A DNA stretch of 64,000 nt. Origin: Streptomyces pilosus. GTDB taxonomy: Bacteria; Actinomycetota; Actinomycetes; Streptomycetales; Streptomycetaceae. The stretch spans positions 62,001-126,000 of the forward strand of contig NZ_BMTU01000009.1 of the NCBI RefSeq assembly GCF_014649835.1, read 5' to 3'. The notes below the pieces were generated by a model. That model worked only from the letters and a program-made list of their open reading frames with translations. It searched no databases and was not told where the DNA came from. Position numbers and translations under genes: made by a program. How positions within the stretch are numbered: the first letter of the stretch is position 1; each line of letters begins with the position of its first letter. This document shows, one piece after another, positions 1-9,024 of the stretch.

Positions 1-2
1 CC

Positions 3-1181
3 CGCTTCGTGCGGGAACACGAGCGGCGCCGCACCACCCAGTGGCGTCACTTCGCCCTGCGGGCCTGGCTGGTCCCCATGTACGTCGCGTCCGTCTCCGT
101 GAAGTACCGCGACGAGACGAAGGAACGCCTCGACCTCTGGCTGCGGCACCTGACCACCACGGCCGGCGGGGCCGGCACCGGGCCGCCACCCCCGGGGGCG
201 GGCGAGCCCGACCTGCCGCTGTCCATGGAGAACGCGATGGCCCAGGGCTTCAAGAACGCGGCGAACCGGCGCAGGCGGCATCCGGACGCCTACGAGGAGA
301 GCCGGGCACACCTGATGAAGCAGGCCGAGCGGATGCTCGTCTCCAGCCGCTCCTGGTACTCGCAGCTCAGCCTCCTGCACGCCCTGTGCCTGTGGGAGCT
401 GCCCGACACCGCCGGGCGCACGGACGCCCCCGCGGCGCCGGCCGCTTCCGTCGAGCCCGTGCGGGCGGTCACCCGGTGGCTCACCATCGCCGGGACCGCC
501 CGGGCGGGCCGGCCGGACGGGCACGGGGCCGGCGGCAGGATGCTCCACCCCTTCGTCGCCGAGGCGGGCGATCTGGTGACCCTGGCGCTGGAGACGGGAC
601 ACCCGGAGCAGTTCCTCTGGATCGACGAGCACGGCGCCATCGGCAACGTCGGCTCCACGCCGGCGGACCCGGAGCGCTACCGCAAGCACAACCTGTGGAT
701 CGCACCGTCGTCCGGCTGGACGAGCCTGCACCCCCGGGCGCAGCGCCTGCTCGCCGACGCCCTGATCATGCTCAACCTCACCGAGCGGGAGGGCAGCCCG
801 GACGACATCGAGGAACGCCTGGAACGCGCGAACAAGAACACCCTGCCGCCCTGTCTCACCCACGACCGCGGCCCGCTCCACCCGGAGCGCAGCGTGGGCC
901 GGGTCGACCGGGACGAGCCGGGCTCCACCTGCCTGCCGACCTGCACCTTCCGTCTGTGCCCGTACCCGCCCAAGGCGAGGAGGACGCAGAAGGAGATCGA
1001 CGAGCCGTTCTGCCGGCAGCAGCAGGCCCTCCTGCACAGCCGTCACCGCTGGCACCTGCCGGCCGTCACCCGGCGCACGGCGCCGTGGGTGAGCATCCCG
1101 GTGCGGGAGCTGCACGCCTTCTGGGAGGTGATGGCCCACCGGAAGCGCAAGGCCCCCGCGGAGGACGAGCAGATCCTCTGA
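3..1181 (+). CDS. Unrecognised protein, C-terminal part (5' end outside window)
   Basis: The frame is open to the left edge with no stop, and the first start-like codon (GTG at 9) has no visible ribosome binding site, so the gene probably starts upstream. About 390 residues are visible. I do not recognise the family. It is charged and soluble with no membrane segment. A Pro/Gly-rich linker lies near residues 55-70. A cysteine cluster near residues 305-320 (CLPTCTFRLC, then CPYPP) and a further C in EPFCRQQ resemble a small metal-binding knuckle. It could be the end of a large multidomain protein such as a STAND-type ATPase, but no motif here proves that. It converges on pssA across a strong hairpin. 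Confidence 0.7.
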   Translation, partial: RFVREHERRRTTQWRHFALRAWLVPMYVASVSVKYRDETKERLDLWLRHLTTTAGGAGTGPPPPGAGEPDLPLSMENAMAQGFKNAANRRRRHPDAYEESRAHLMKQAERMLVSSRSWYSQLSLLHALCLWELPDTAGRTDAPAAPAASVEPVRAVTRWLTIAGTARAGRPDGHGAGGRMLHPFVAEAGDLVTLALETGHPEQFLWIDEHGAIGNVGSTPADPERYRKHNLWIAPSSGWTSLHPRAQRLLADALIMLNLTEREGSPDDIEERLERANKNTLPPCLTHDRGPLHPERSVGRVDRDEPGSTCLPTCTFRLCPYPPKARRTQKEIDEPFCRQQQALLHSRHRWHLPAVTRRTAPWVSIPVRELHAFWEVMAHRKRKAPAEDEQIL

Positions 1182-1238
1182 CACCCGCGGTGACGCGGGG
1201 GCACTGCGGGACGTGAGCGACGGCCGGTGACCAAAGAA

Positions 1239-1271
1239 GGGGCCCCGGACCCGGCCCGGGTCCGGGGCCCC
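1239..1271. terminator. Bidirectional hairpin terminator
   Basis: A perfect 15-bp inverted repeat (arms 1239-1253 and 1257-1271, 3-nt loop) lies between the convergent first gene and pssA. Read on the minus strand it is followed by TTCTTTGG, a short U-rich tail that suits the end of the pssA transcript. Confidence 0.85.
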
Positions 1272-1288
1272 CTCGGGGCGTACCGGTC

Positions 1289-2143
1289 TTACGGCAGCTG
1301 CGCGGCCCTCGCCTCGCGGCGGTTGTCGCGGAAGTTGTTCACCCGGCGGGCCGTGGCGAACAGCGGGATCACCGCGCCCATCACCAGCTGGAGCGCGCAG
1401 CCCGTCTGCAGCAGCAGCTGGCCGCTCGGCGCGTCGAACGCCCACGCCGCCAGCAGACCCATCGACAGCACGATCCAGGAGAGCATGGCCACCGCGAGGC
1501 GGCCCCGCGGCTTCGGGTACTCCACCCGGCTCACCATCAGCCAGGCCGTGCCGAGGATCGCCAGCAGCGTCGCCACGAACGGCAGCTCCAGCAGCACGAT
1601 CGACACGACGGTCAGGGCGCCGAACGGGGACGGCATGCCCTGGAAGGTGCCGTCCTTCACCGTGACGCAGGAGAACCGCGCCAGTCTCAGCACCACCGCG
1701 AGGAGCACCACGATCGCCCCGACCGCGGCCACTCTCTGGTGCGCGTCGTCCGCGACCATGCCGTAGACCAGGACGAAGTACGCCGGCGCCAGACCGAAGC
1801 TGATCAGGTCCGAGAGGTTGTCCAGCTCCGCGCCCATCGGCGACGAGCGCAGCTTGCGCGCCACCAGGCCGTCGAAGAGGTCGAAGACCGCCGCGCACAG
1901 CATCAGGATGACGGCGGTGGCCGCGCTGTGGCGGGCCATGCCGGTCTCCTGGCTGCCCTGGAGGTGCGGGATCAGGATGCCGGTGGTGGTGAAGTACACC
2001 GCCATGAAGCCGCAGGTGGCGTTGCCCAGGGTGAGGGTGTCCGCTATCGACAGGCGGAGCGAGAGGGGCATCTCCTCCTCGTCGTCCGCCTCGTCGGCCT
2101 CGGGCACCCAGCCGGCCTGTGTCTCCGGATCAACCACGGTCAA
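1289..2143 (-). CDS. pssA: CDP-diacylglycerol--serine O-phosphatidyltransferase
   Basis: Integral membrane enzyme (284 aa) that makes phosphatidylserine from CDP-diacylglycerol and serine, the first step toward phosphatidylethanolamine. The CDP-alcohol phosphotransferase signature is clear: D88, D91, G92, A95, R96, G104, D108 and D112 in DLFDGLVAR...GAELDNLSD. An acidic N-terminal stretch (DEADDEEE) precedes several hydrophobic helices. It is the second gene of a psd-pssA pair: its ATG lies inside the last 14 bases of psd, implying translational coupling. The next enzyme in the pathway is the upstream psd product. A strong terminator follows. Confidence 0.95.
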   Translation of the reverse strand: MTVVDPETQAGWVPEADEADDEEEMPLSLRLSIADTLTLGNATCGFMAVYFTTTGILIPHLQGSQETGMARHSAATAVILMLCAAVFDLFDGLVARKLRSSPMGAELDNLSDLISFGLAPAYFVLVYGMVADDAHQRVAAVGAIVVLLAVVLRLARFSCVTVKDGTFQGMPSPFGALTVVSIVLLELPFVATLLAILGTAWLMVSRVEYPKPRGRLAVAMLSWIVLSMGLLAAWAFDAPSGQLLLQTGCALQLVMGAVIPLFATARRVNNFRDNRREARAAQLP

Positions 2144-2786
2144 TGCGAGTCACCCCAGCCACGGTCTTCTGACCCACTTCGACGTCGACCTCCACGCCCT
2201 CGGGCAGGTAGATGTCGACGCGCGAGCCGAAGCGGATCAGACCGATGCGCTCGCCCTGCTCGACCTTGGTGCCCTGGGGCACGTAGGGGACGATGCGGCG
2301 GGCGACGGCGCCGGCGATCTGGATCATCTCGATGTCGCCGAGCTCGGTGTCGAAGTGCCACACCACCCGCTCGTTGTTCTCGCTCTCCTTGTTGAAGGCG
2401 GGAACGAAGCCACCGGGGATGTGCTCGACGGAGGTCACCGTGCCGGCCAGCGGGGCGCGGTTCACGTGGACGTTGAGCGGGCTCATGAAGATCGCGACGC
2501 GGGTGCGCCCGTCCTTCCACGGCATGATGCTCTGCACCACACCGTCGGCGGGCGAGATGACCCTGCCCCGGGCGATCTCGCGCTCGGGGTCGCGGAAGAA
2601 CCACAGCATCCCCGCCGCCAGGGCGGTGGCGGGGACGGCGACGGCCTTCGCGGCACCCGAGCGGCGGGCACGGAGCAGGCTGACGGCTGCGGTGGCGACG
2701 GTCGGCAGGAGCCACGGCGAGGCTCCGCGCGCGAGGCGTACGCCGGCGAGGCTGTCGCGAGGTGCAGAGGTTTGGCTGTGGGGCAT
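2130..2786 (-). CDS. psd: Phosphatidylserine decarboxylase proenzyme
   Basis: Converts phosphatidylserine to phosphatidylethanolamine using a pyruvoyl cofactor made by self-cleavage. The product is 218 aa, the short form usual in actinobacteria. One or two hydrophobic segments (about 24-62) are followed by WFFRDPER. The cleavage site is FGS at 186-188, with Ser188 expected to become the pyruvoyl group. The frame extends further upstream (to 2933), but ATG at 2786 is chosen because GAAGG sits about 7 nt before it and family homology starts there. It overlaps pssA by 14 bases. It is separated from the upstream acyl-CoA dehydrogenase by a hairpin at 2909-2947. Confidence 0.93.
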   Translation of the reverse strand: MPHSQTSAPRDSLAGVRLARGASPWLLPTVATAAVSLLRARRSGAAKAVAVPATALAAGMLWFFRDPEREIARGRVISPADGVVQSIMPWKDGRTRVAIFMSPLNVHVNRAPLAGTVTSVEHIPGGFVPAFNKESENNERVVWHFDTELGDIEMIQIAGAVARRIVPYVPQGTKVEQGERIGLIRFGSRVDIYLPEGVEVDVEVGQKTVAGVTRIDRG

Positions 2787-2908
2787 GGATGACCTTCGTA
2801 GCGGATGATGCCGCGCAACTGCGGGGGACGGCGGCTTTCCGGCGATCGTAGCGGCTTCCGGCCGCAACTGGGTAAGCCAGGCAACCAAGTCGACGGCTGA
2901 AGAGTGCA

Positions 2909-2947
2909 TACGGGGTGTGATCCTCTTCTCCAAGAAAACACCCCGTA
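2909..2947 (-). terminator. Hairpin after the ethylmalonyl-CoA operon
   Basis: A perfect 10-bp inverted repeat (TACGGGGTGT at 2909-2918, ACACCCCGTA at 2938-2947, 19-nt loop) begins 10 bases beyond the stop codon of the acyl-CoA dehydrogenase. There is no T-run after it on the minus strand. It may end the pathway operon or only attenuate reading into psd-pssA. Confidence 0.55.
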
Positions 2948-2956
2948 CCCGGACAT

Positions 2957-4162
2957 CTAGCCCTGGAATCGATACTCTTCGAGCAGTCGACGGCCGATGA
3001 TCATTTTCTGGATCTCGGCGGTGCCTTCACCGATCAGCAGCATCGGGGCCTCACGGTAGAGGCGCTCGATCTCGTACTCCTTGGAGAAGCCGTAGCCGCC
3101 GTGGATCCGGAAGGCGTCCTCCACGACCTCCTTGCAGTACTCGGAGGCGAGGTACTTCGCCATCCCTGCTTCAAGGTCGTTTCGTTCTCCCGAGTCCTTT
3201 TTGCGCGCTGCGTTCACCATCATGGCATGGGCGGCCTCCACCTTGGTAGCCATCTCCGCCAGCTTGAACTGGATGGCCTGGTGCTGGGCGATCGCCTTGC
3301 CGAAAGTGTGACGCTGCTGGGCGTACCGGACGCCGAGCTCGAAGGCACGCTGAGCGACGCCGCAGCCACGGGCCGCGACGTTCACCCGGCCGACCTCGAC
3401 GCCGTCCATCATTTGGTAAAAACCCCTGCCGGTGACCCCGCCGAGCACCCGGTCGGCGGGAATCCGCAGGCCGTCCATGATGAGCTCGGTGGTGTCGACG
3501 CCCTTGTAGCCCATCTTGTCGATCTTGCCGGGGACGGTCAGGCCGGGGCGGACCTCGCCGAAGCCCGGCTCCTTCTCCACCAGGAAGGTCGTCATCGACT
3601 TGTGCGGCGCCGTGCCCTCGGGGTGACCCTCGTCACTGCGCACCAGAACGGCGACGAGGGAGGACGTCCCGCCGTTCGTCAGCCACATCTTCTGGCCGTT
3701 CAGGACGTACTCGTCGCCGTCCTTCACCGCCTTCGACGTGATCGCCGACACGTCGGAGCCGAGGGCCGGCTCCGACATGGAGAAGGCGCCGCGGATGTCG
3801 CCGGCCGCCATGCGGGGCAGGAAGTGGTCCTTCTGCTCCTGCGTGCCGTGCTGCTTGAGCATGTAGGCCACGATGAAGTGCGTGTTGATGATGCCGGAGA
3901 CCGACATCCAGCCCCGGGCGATCTCCTCGACGCAGAGGGCGTACGTCAGCAGGGACTCGCCCAGACCGCCGTACTCCTCGGGAATCATCAGGCCGAACAG
4001 GCCGAGTTCCTTCAGGCCGTCGACGATCGCCTGCGGGTACTCGTCGCGGTGCTCCAGTTCGGTGGCGACCGGGATGATCTCCTTGTCCACGAAGTCGCGG
4101 ACGGTGGAGAGGATCTCCTGCTGGACGTCGGTCAGACCGGCGGTCTGGGCGAGACGGGCCAT
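2957..4162 (-). CDS. mcd: Acyl-CoA dehydrogenase, probable (2S)-methylsuccinyl-CoA dehydrogenase
   Basis: FAD enzyme of 401 aa with the whole acyl-CoA dehydrogenase fold. Visible motifs include FSMSEPALGSD for FAD/acyl-CoA binding, QRHTFGKAIAQHQ, and IGEGTAEIQ near residue 380, where the catalytic Glu is expected. By context it oxidises methylsuccinyl-CoA to mesaconyl-CoA, as it is the last gene of a five-gene ethylmalonyl-CoA operon, three bases after the hydratase. Isovaleryl- or isobutyryl-CoA dehydrogenase would look similar, so the substrate is inferred from neighbours. Start ATG at 4162 encodes MARLAQTAG. Confidence 0.88.
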   Translation of the reverse strand: MARLAQTAGLTDVQQEILSTVRDFVDKEIIPVATELEHRDEYPQAIVDGLKELGLFGLMIPEEYGGLGESLLTYALCVEEIARGWMSVSGIINTHFIVAYMLKQHGTQEQKDHFLPRMAAGDIRGAFSMSEPALGSDVSAITSKAVKDGDEYVLNGQKMWLTNGGTSSLVAVLVRSDEGHPEGTAPHKSMTTFLVEKEPGFGEVRPGLTVPGKIDKMGYKGVDTTELIMDGLRIPADRVLGGVTGRGFYQMMDGVEVGRVNVAARGCGVAQRAFELGVRYAQQRHTFGKAIAQHQAIQFKLAEMATKVEAAHAMMVNAARKKDSGERNDLEAGMAKYLASEYCKEVVEDAFRIHGGYGFSKEYEIERLYREAPMLLIGEGTAEIQKMIIGRRLLEEYRFQG

Positions 4163-4165
4163 GGC

Positions 4166-4678
4166 CTACTTCTCCTGCTGCTTCGGTTCCGGGCGGCCCG
4201 GCTGCTCGCCGCCGCGCTCCTTGATGTACGTCTCCGTGGGCACCATCACCTTGCGGCGGAACACGCAGACCAGCGTGCCGTCCTGCTTGTAGCCCGTGGT
4301 CTCCACGTACACGATGCCGCGGTCGTTCTTCGACTTCGACGGCCACTTGTCCAGCACGGTCGTCTGGCCGTAGACCGTGTCGCCGTGGAAGGTCGGCGCC
4401 ACGTGCCTGAGCGACTCGATCTCCAGGTTGGCGATGGCCTTGCCGGAGATGTCGGGGACCGACATGCCGAGCAGCAGCGAGTAGACGTAGTTCCCGACGA
4501 CGACGTTCTTGCCGAAGTCCGTCGTCTTCTCCGCATAGTTCGTGTCCATGTGGAGCGGGTGGTGGTTCATCGTGAGGAGGCAGAACAGGTGGTCGTCGTA
4601 CTCCGTGACCGTCTTCCCCGGCCAGTGCTTGTACGTCGCGCCGACCTCGAACTCCTCGTACGTGCGTCCGAACTGCAT
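4166..4678 (-). CDS. mch: MaoC-family dehydratase, probable mesaconyl-CoA hydratase
   Basis: A 170-aa hot-dog-fold protein of the MaoC hydratase family. By position in the operon it hydrates mesaconyl-CoA to beta-methylmalyl-CoA. The MaoC-like core includes DDHLFCLLTMNHHPLHMD and the later LRHVAPTFHGDTVYGQT stretch. The frame is open far upstream, but that part is antiparallel shadow of mcl. ATG at 4678 has GGAGG 7-9 bases before it, inside the 3' end of mcl, and a 5-nt gap separates the two genes. The C-terminus ends in a short charged tail (PEPKQQEK). Confidence 0.9.
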   Translation of the reverse strand: MQFGRTYEEFEVGATYKHWPGKTVTEYDDHLFCLLTMNHHPLHMDTNYAEKTTDFGKNVVVGNYVYSLLLGMSVPDISGKAIANLEIESLRHVAPTFHGDTVYGQTTVLDKWPSKSKNDRGIVYVETTGYKQDGTLVCVFRRKVMVPTETYIKERGGEQPGRPEPKQQEK

Positions 4679-4683
4679 GGCGC

Positions 4684-5646
4684 TCAGCCCTCCGGGATCT
4701 CGAACTTGCCGGTGCGCCGCATGCCGGCCGCACGCCCCTTGCCGGAGATGACCAGGGCCATCTTCCGGCTGGCCTCGTCGATCATCTCGTCGCCGAGCAT
4801 CGCCGAGCCCTTCTTGCCGCCGGCCTCGGACGTGTAGTAGTCGTACGCGTCCAGGATCAGCTCGGCGTGGTCGAAGTCCTCCTGCGACGGCGAGAAGATC
4901 TCGTTGGACGCCTCGACCTGGCCGGGGTGCAGCACCCACTTGCCGTCGAAGCCGAGGGCCGCGGCGCGCCGGGCGACCTCGCGGTAGCCGTCCACGTTGC
5001 GGATCTGCAGGTAGGGGCCGTCGATCGCCTGGAGGTCGTTGGCGCGGGCGGCCATCAGGATCTTCATCAGGATGTAGTGGTAGGCGTCCGCCGGGTAGCC
5101 GGGCGGCTGCTCGCCCACGACCAGCGACTTCATGTTGATGGACGCCATGAAGTCGGCCGGGCCGAAGATGATCGTCTCGACGCGCTGGGAGGCCTGCGCG
5201 ATCTCGTTGACGTTGTTCAGGCCGCGGGCGTTCTCGATCTGCGCCTCGATGCCGATCCTGCCGACCTCGAAGCCCATGGTCTTCTCGATCTGGGTCAGCA
5301 GCAGGTCCAGGGCGACGACCTGCTGGGCGTCCTGCACCTTCGGCAGCATGATGCAGTCGAGGTTCGGGCCGGCGCCCTCGACGACCGTCACGACGTCCCG
5401 GTACGTCCACTCGGTCGTCCAGTCGTTGACGCGCACGACGCGGGTCTTGCCGGTCCAGTCGCCCTCGTTGAGGAACTTCACGATGGTGTGCCGCGCCTCG
5501 GGCTTGGCCAGCGGGGCGCAGGCGTCCTCCAGGTCGAGGAAGACCTGGTCCGCCGGGAGGCCCTGGGCCTTCTCCAGGAAGCGCGGGTTGCTTCCCGGGA
5601 CCGCCAGACAGGAGCGGCGGGGGCGAAGGCGGTTGACCGTGGTCAT
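4684..5646 (-). CDS. mcl: HpcH/HpaI-CitE family lyase, probable L-malyl-CoA/beta-methylmalyl-CoA lyase
   Basis: A 320-aa aldolase-type TIM-barrel of the CitE family. It should cleave beta-methylmalyl-CoA to glyoxylate and propionyl-CoA with Mg2+. Family features include an N-terminal RRSCLAVPGSNPRFLEKA, the acidic FLDLEDACAP, and a later GIEAQIENARGLNNVNEIA carrying the expected metal-binding Glu. The start ATG overlaps the stop of ecm by 4 bases (ATGA), so translation is probably coupled. The exact substrate (citryl-, malyl- or methylmalyl-CoA) cannot be read from sequence; the operon argues for methylmalyl-CoA. Confidence 0.9.
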   Translation of the reverse strand: MTTVNRLRPRRSCLAVPGSNPRFLEKAQGLPADQVFLDLEDACAPLAKPEARHTIVKFLNEGDWTGKTRVVRVNDWTTEWTYRDVVTVVEGAGPNLDCIMLPKVQDAQQVVALDLLLTQIEKTMGFEVGRIGIEAQIENARGLNNVNEIAQASQRVETIIFGPADFMASINMKSLVVGEQPPGYPADAYHYILMKILMAARANDLQAIDGPYLQIRNVDGYREVARRAAALGFDGKWVLHPGQVEASNEIFSPSQEDFDHAELILDAYDYYTSEAGGKKGSAMLGDEMIDEASRKMALVISGKGRAAGMRRTGKFEIPEG

Positions 5647-7670
5647 GCGGGGACCTCCAAGGGGTCGAGCTTGTTCGCGTTGCGGATCTCGTCGACGATG
5701 CGGCCGATGATCCCGGTGATGTCGAAGTCCTTCGGGGTGAAGACCGCGGCCACTCCGGCGGCCCGCAGCTGTTCGGCGTCACCGCTGGGGATGATGCCAC
5801 CGGCGATCACCGGTATGTCGGTGGCACCGGCCACCCGGAGCCGTTCGAGCACGTCCGGCACGAGCTGCGCGTGCGAGCCGGAGAGGATGGACAGGCCCAC
5901 CGCGTGCACGTCCTCGGCGAGGGCGGCGTCCACGATCTGCTCGGGGGTGAGCCGGATGCCCTGGTAGACCACCTCGAACCCGGCGTCGCGGGCCCGCACG
6001 GCGATCTGCTCGGCGCCGTTGGAGTGTCCGTCCAGGCCCGGCTTGCCGACCAGGAAGCGCAGCTTGCCCACGCCCAGGTCCCTGGCCGTCAGGTCCACCT
6101 TGCGGCGGACCTCCGACAGGGCCGAGCCCTCCTCGGCGGCGACCGCCACCGGGGCGGAGGAGACACCGGTCGGTGCCCGGAACTCGCCGAACACCTCGCG
6201 CAGCGCCCCGGCCCACTCGCCGGTGGTGACGCCGGCCCGGGCGCACTCCAGGGTGGCCTCCATGAGGTTGTCCGTGCCGCGCGCGGCCTCCTTCAGCTTC
6301 TCCAGCGCCTTGCAGGGGCGCGGGTGGTTGAAGGGCGGCTGGTAGCGGCTGTCACGCCAGTTCTGCAGGGAGGCGATGACACGGGCCTCCACCGCCGGGT
6401 CGACGGTCTGGATCGCGGTGTCCAGGTCGGCGGTCAGCGGGTTGGGCTCGGTGCCCTGGAAGGCGTTCACACCGATGATCTTCTCCTCCCCGGACTCGAT
6501 CCGGGCGCGGCGCGCGGCGTGCGAGGAGACCAGCTGGGACTTGAGGTAGCCCGACTCGACGGCGGCCATCGCGCCGCCCATCTCCTCGATCCGCTCCATC
6601 TCCGCGAAGGAGTCGGCGACCAGCTGCTCCACCTTCGCCTCGACCACCTTCGAGCCCTCGAAGATGTCGTCGTACTCCAGCAGGTCGCTCTCGTACGCGA
6701 GGACCTGCTGGATGCGCAGGGACCACTGCTGGTCCCAGGGGCGGGGGAGGCCCAGGGCCTCGTTCCAGGCGGGCAGCTGCACGGCGCGCGCGCGGGCGTC
6801 CTTGGAGAGGGTGACGGCCAGCATCTCCAGCACGATCCGCTGGACGTTGTTCTCCGGCTGCGCCTCGGTCAGGCCGAGGGAGTTGACCTGGACGCCGTAG
6901 CGGAAGCGGCGGTGCTTGGGGTTCTCGATGCCGTACCGCTCGCGGGTGACCCGGTCCCAGATGCGGCCGAAGGCGCGCATCTTGCACATCTCCTCGACGA
7001 ACCGGACGCCGGCGTTGACGAAGAAGGAGATGCGGCCGACCACGTCGCCCATGCGCTCCTGCGGCACCTGGCCACTGTCGCGCACCGCGTCGAGCACGGC
7101 GACGGCGGTGGACATCGCGTACGCGATCTCCTGCACCGGCGTGGCCCCGGCCTCCTGCAGGTGGTAGCTGCAGATGTTGATCGGGTTCCACTTCGGGATG
7201 TGGGAGACCGTGTACGCGATCATGTCCGTCGTCAGGCGGAGCGAGGGGCCCGGGGGGAACACGTGGGTGCCCCGGGACAGGTACTCCTTGACGATGTCGT
7301 TCTGGGTCGTGCCCTGGAGCCTGGTGACGTCCGCGCCCTGCTCCTCGGCGACGACCTGGTAGAGCGCCAGCAGCCACATGGCGGTGGCGTTGATCGTCAT
7401 CGAGGTGTTCATCTGCTCCAGGGGGATGTCCTGGAACAGCCGCCGCATGTCACCGAGGTGGGCGACCGGCACCCCGACCCGGCCGACCTCGCCGCGGGCG
7501 AGGACGTGGTCGGAGTCGTAGCCGGTCTGGGTCGGCAGGTCGAAGGCGACCGACAGACCCGTCTGTCCCTTGGCGAGGTTGCGCCGGTACAGCTCGTTGG
7601 ACGCCTCGGCCGTCGAGTGGCCGGCGTACGTCCGCATGAGCCACGGACGGTCCTTCTGCCGCTCTGTCAT
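5643..7670 (-). CDS. ecm: Ethylmalonyl-CoA mutase, adenosylcobalamin-dependent
   Basis: A 675-aa methylmalonyl-CoA-mutase-family protein (meaA type) that rearranges (2R)-ethylmalonyl-CoA to methylsuccinyl-CoA. The N-terminal ~510 residues form the substrate barrel (TYAGHSTAEASNELYRRNLA, AFDLPTQTGYDSDH). The C-terminal ~135 residues are the B12 domain, with the DxHxxG motif in KPGLDGHSNGAEQ, whose His should coordinate cobalt. It lies 10 bases after ccr and overlaps mcl by 4 bases. No cobalamin riboswitch is visible before the operon. Confidence 0.95.
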   Translation of the reverse strand: MTERQKDRPWLMRTYAGHSTAEASNELYRRNLAKGQTGLSVAFDLPTQTGYDSDHVLARGEVGRVGVPVAHLGDMRRLFQDIPLEQMNTSMTINATAMWLLALYQVVAEEQGADVTRLQGTTQNDIVKEYLSRGTHVFPPGPSLRLTTDMIAYTVSHIPKWNPINICSYHLQEAGATPVQEIAYAMSTAVAVLDAVRDSGQVPQERMGDVVGRISFFVNAGVRFVEEMCKMRAFGRIWDRVTRERYGIENPKHRRFRYGVQVNSLGLTEAQPENNVQRIVLEMLAVTLSKDARARAVQLPAWNEALGLPRPWDQQWSLRIQQVLAYESDLLEYDDIFEGSKVVEAKVEQLVADSFAEMERIEEMGGAMAAVESGYLKSQLVSSHAARRARIESGEEKIIGVNAFQGTEPNPLTADLDTAIQTVDPAVEARVIASLQNWRDSRYQPPFNHPRPCKALEKLKEAARGTDNLMEATLECARAGVTTGEWAGALREVFGEFRAPTGVSSAPVAVAAEEGSALSEVRRKVDLTARDLGVGKLRFLVGKPGLDGHSNGAEQIAVRARDAGFEVVYQGIRLTPEQIVDAALAEDVHAVGLSILSGSHAQLVPDVLERLRVAGATDIPVIAGGIIPSGDAEQLRAAGVAAVFTPKDFDITGIIGRIVDEIRNANKLDPLEVPA

Positions 7671-7680
7671 GTCCCGGCCC

Positions 7681-9024
7681 TCAGATGTTCCGGAAGCGGT
7701 TGATGGCGTCGATGTGCTTCGCGCGCTTCTCGTGGTCGCGCACGCCGAGGCCCTCCTCGGGCGCCATGCACAGCACGCCGACCTTGCCCTGGTGCAGGTT
7801 GCGGTGCACGTCGTAGGCGGCCTGGCCGGTGTCCTCCAGGGCGTAGGTCCTGGAGAGCGTGGGGTGGATCTTGCCCTTGGCGATGAGGCGGTTGGCCTCC
7901 CAGGCCTCGCGGTAGTTGGCGAAGTGGGAGCCGATGATGCGCTTCAGGGACATCCACAGGTAGCGGTTGTCGTACTCGTGCATGTAGCCCGAGGTCGAGG
8001 CGCAGGTGGTGATGGTGCCGCCCTTGCGGGTGACGAAGACCGAGGCGCCGAAGGTCTCGCGGCCGGGGTGCTCGAAGACGATGTCGATGTCCTCGCCGCC
8101 GGTGAACTCACGGATGCGCTTGCCGAAGCGCTTCCACTCCTTCGGGTCCTGGGTGTTCTCGTCCTTCCAGAACTTGTAGCCCTCGGCGTTGCGGTCGATG
8201 ATCGCCTCGGCGCCCATCGACCGGCAGATCTCCGCCTTCTGGTCGCTGGAGACGACGCAAATCGGGTTGGCGCCGCCGGCCAGCGCGAACTGGGTGGCGT
8301 AGGAACCGAGTCCGCCGCTCGCGCCCCAGATGAGGACGTTGTCGCCCTGCTTCATGCCGGCGCCGTTGCGGGACACCAGCTGCCGGTACGCGGTGGAGTT
8401 GACCAGACCCGGGGCGGCGGCCTCCTCCCAGCTCAGGTGGTCCGGCTTGGGCATCAGCTGGTTGGACTTCACCAGCGCGATCTCCGCCAGCCCGCCGAAG
8501 TTGGTCTCGAAGCCCCAGATGCGCTGCTCGGGGTCGAGCATCGTGTCGTTGTGGCCGTCGCTGGACTCGAGCTCGACCGACAGACAGTGGGCGACGACCT
8601 CGTCGCCGGGCCGCCAGGCGTTGACGCCGGGGCCGGTGCGCAGCACGACGCCGGCGAGGTCGGAGCCGATGATGTGGTACGGCAGGTCGTGGCGCTTGGT
8701 GAGCTCGCTGAGCCGGCCGTAGCGCTCCAGGAAGCCGAAGGTGGAGAGCGGCTCGAAGATCGAGGTCCACACCGAGTTGTAGTTGACCGAGGAGGCCATG
8801 ACGGCCACCAGGGCCTCGCCCGGGCCGAGCTCGGGCAGCGGCACGTCGTCGAGGTGGATCGACTTGCGCGGGTCCTTGTCGCGGGTCGCGAGGCCCGCGA
8901 ACATCTCCGTCTCGTCCTTGTGCACGGTGATCGCGCGGTACGACTCGGGGAGCGGCAGGGCGGCGAAGTCCTCCGACGTGGAGTCGGGCGACTGGATCGC
9001 GGCCAGGATGTCCTTGACGGTCAC
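7681..9024 (-). CDS. ccr: Crotonyl-CoA carboxylase/reductase
   Basis: NADPH-dependent reductive carboxylase (447 aa) that turns crotonyl-CoA plus CO2 into ethylmalonyl-CoA, the entry step of the pathway and a source of polyketide extender units. It is a medium-chain dehydrogenase-type protein with the Rossmann glycine motif WGASGGLGSYA at 233-243. Residues known to bind CO2 in characterised Ccr enzymes appear present: N81, F172, E173 and H367 (in GSHFANY). First gene of the operon; its promoter should lie in the 400-bp gap before the tetR gene. Confidence 0.96.
   Translation of the reverse strand: MTVKDILAAIQSPDSTSEDFAALPLPESYRAITVHKDETEMFAGLATRDKDPRKSIHLDDVPLPELGPGEALVAVMASSVNYNSVWTSIFEPLSTFGFLERYGRLSELTKRHDLPYHIIGSDLAGVVLRTGPGVNAWRPGDEVVAHCLSVELESSDGHNDTMLDPEQRIWGFETNFGGLAEIALVKSNQLMPKPDHLSWEEAAAPGLVNSTAYRQLVSRNGAGMKQGDNVLIWGASGGLGSYATQFALAGGANPICVVSSDQKAEICRSMGAEAIIDRNAEGYKFWKDENTQDPKEWKRFGKRIREFTGGEDIDIVFEHPGRETFGASVFVTRKGGTITTCASTSGYMHEYDNRYLWMSLKRIIGSHFANYREAWEANRLIAKGKIHPTLSRTYALEDTGQAAYDVHRNLHQGKVGVLCMAPEEGLGVRDHEKRAKHIDAINRFRNI

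Noticed and set aside
2787..2933. 49-residue N-terminal extension of psd
   Set aside because: No ribosome binding site at the upstream start and no family similarity; ATG at 2786 has GAAGG.
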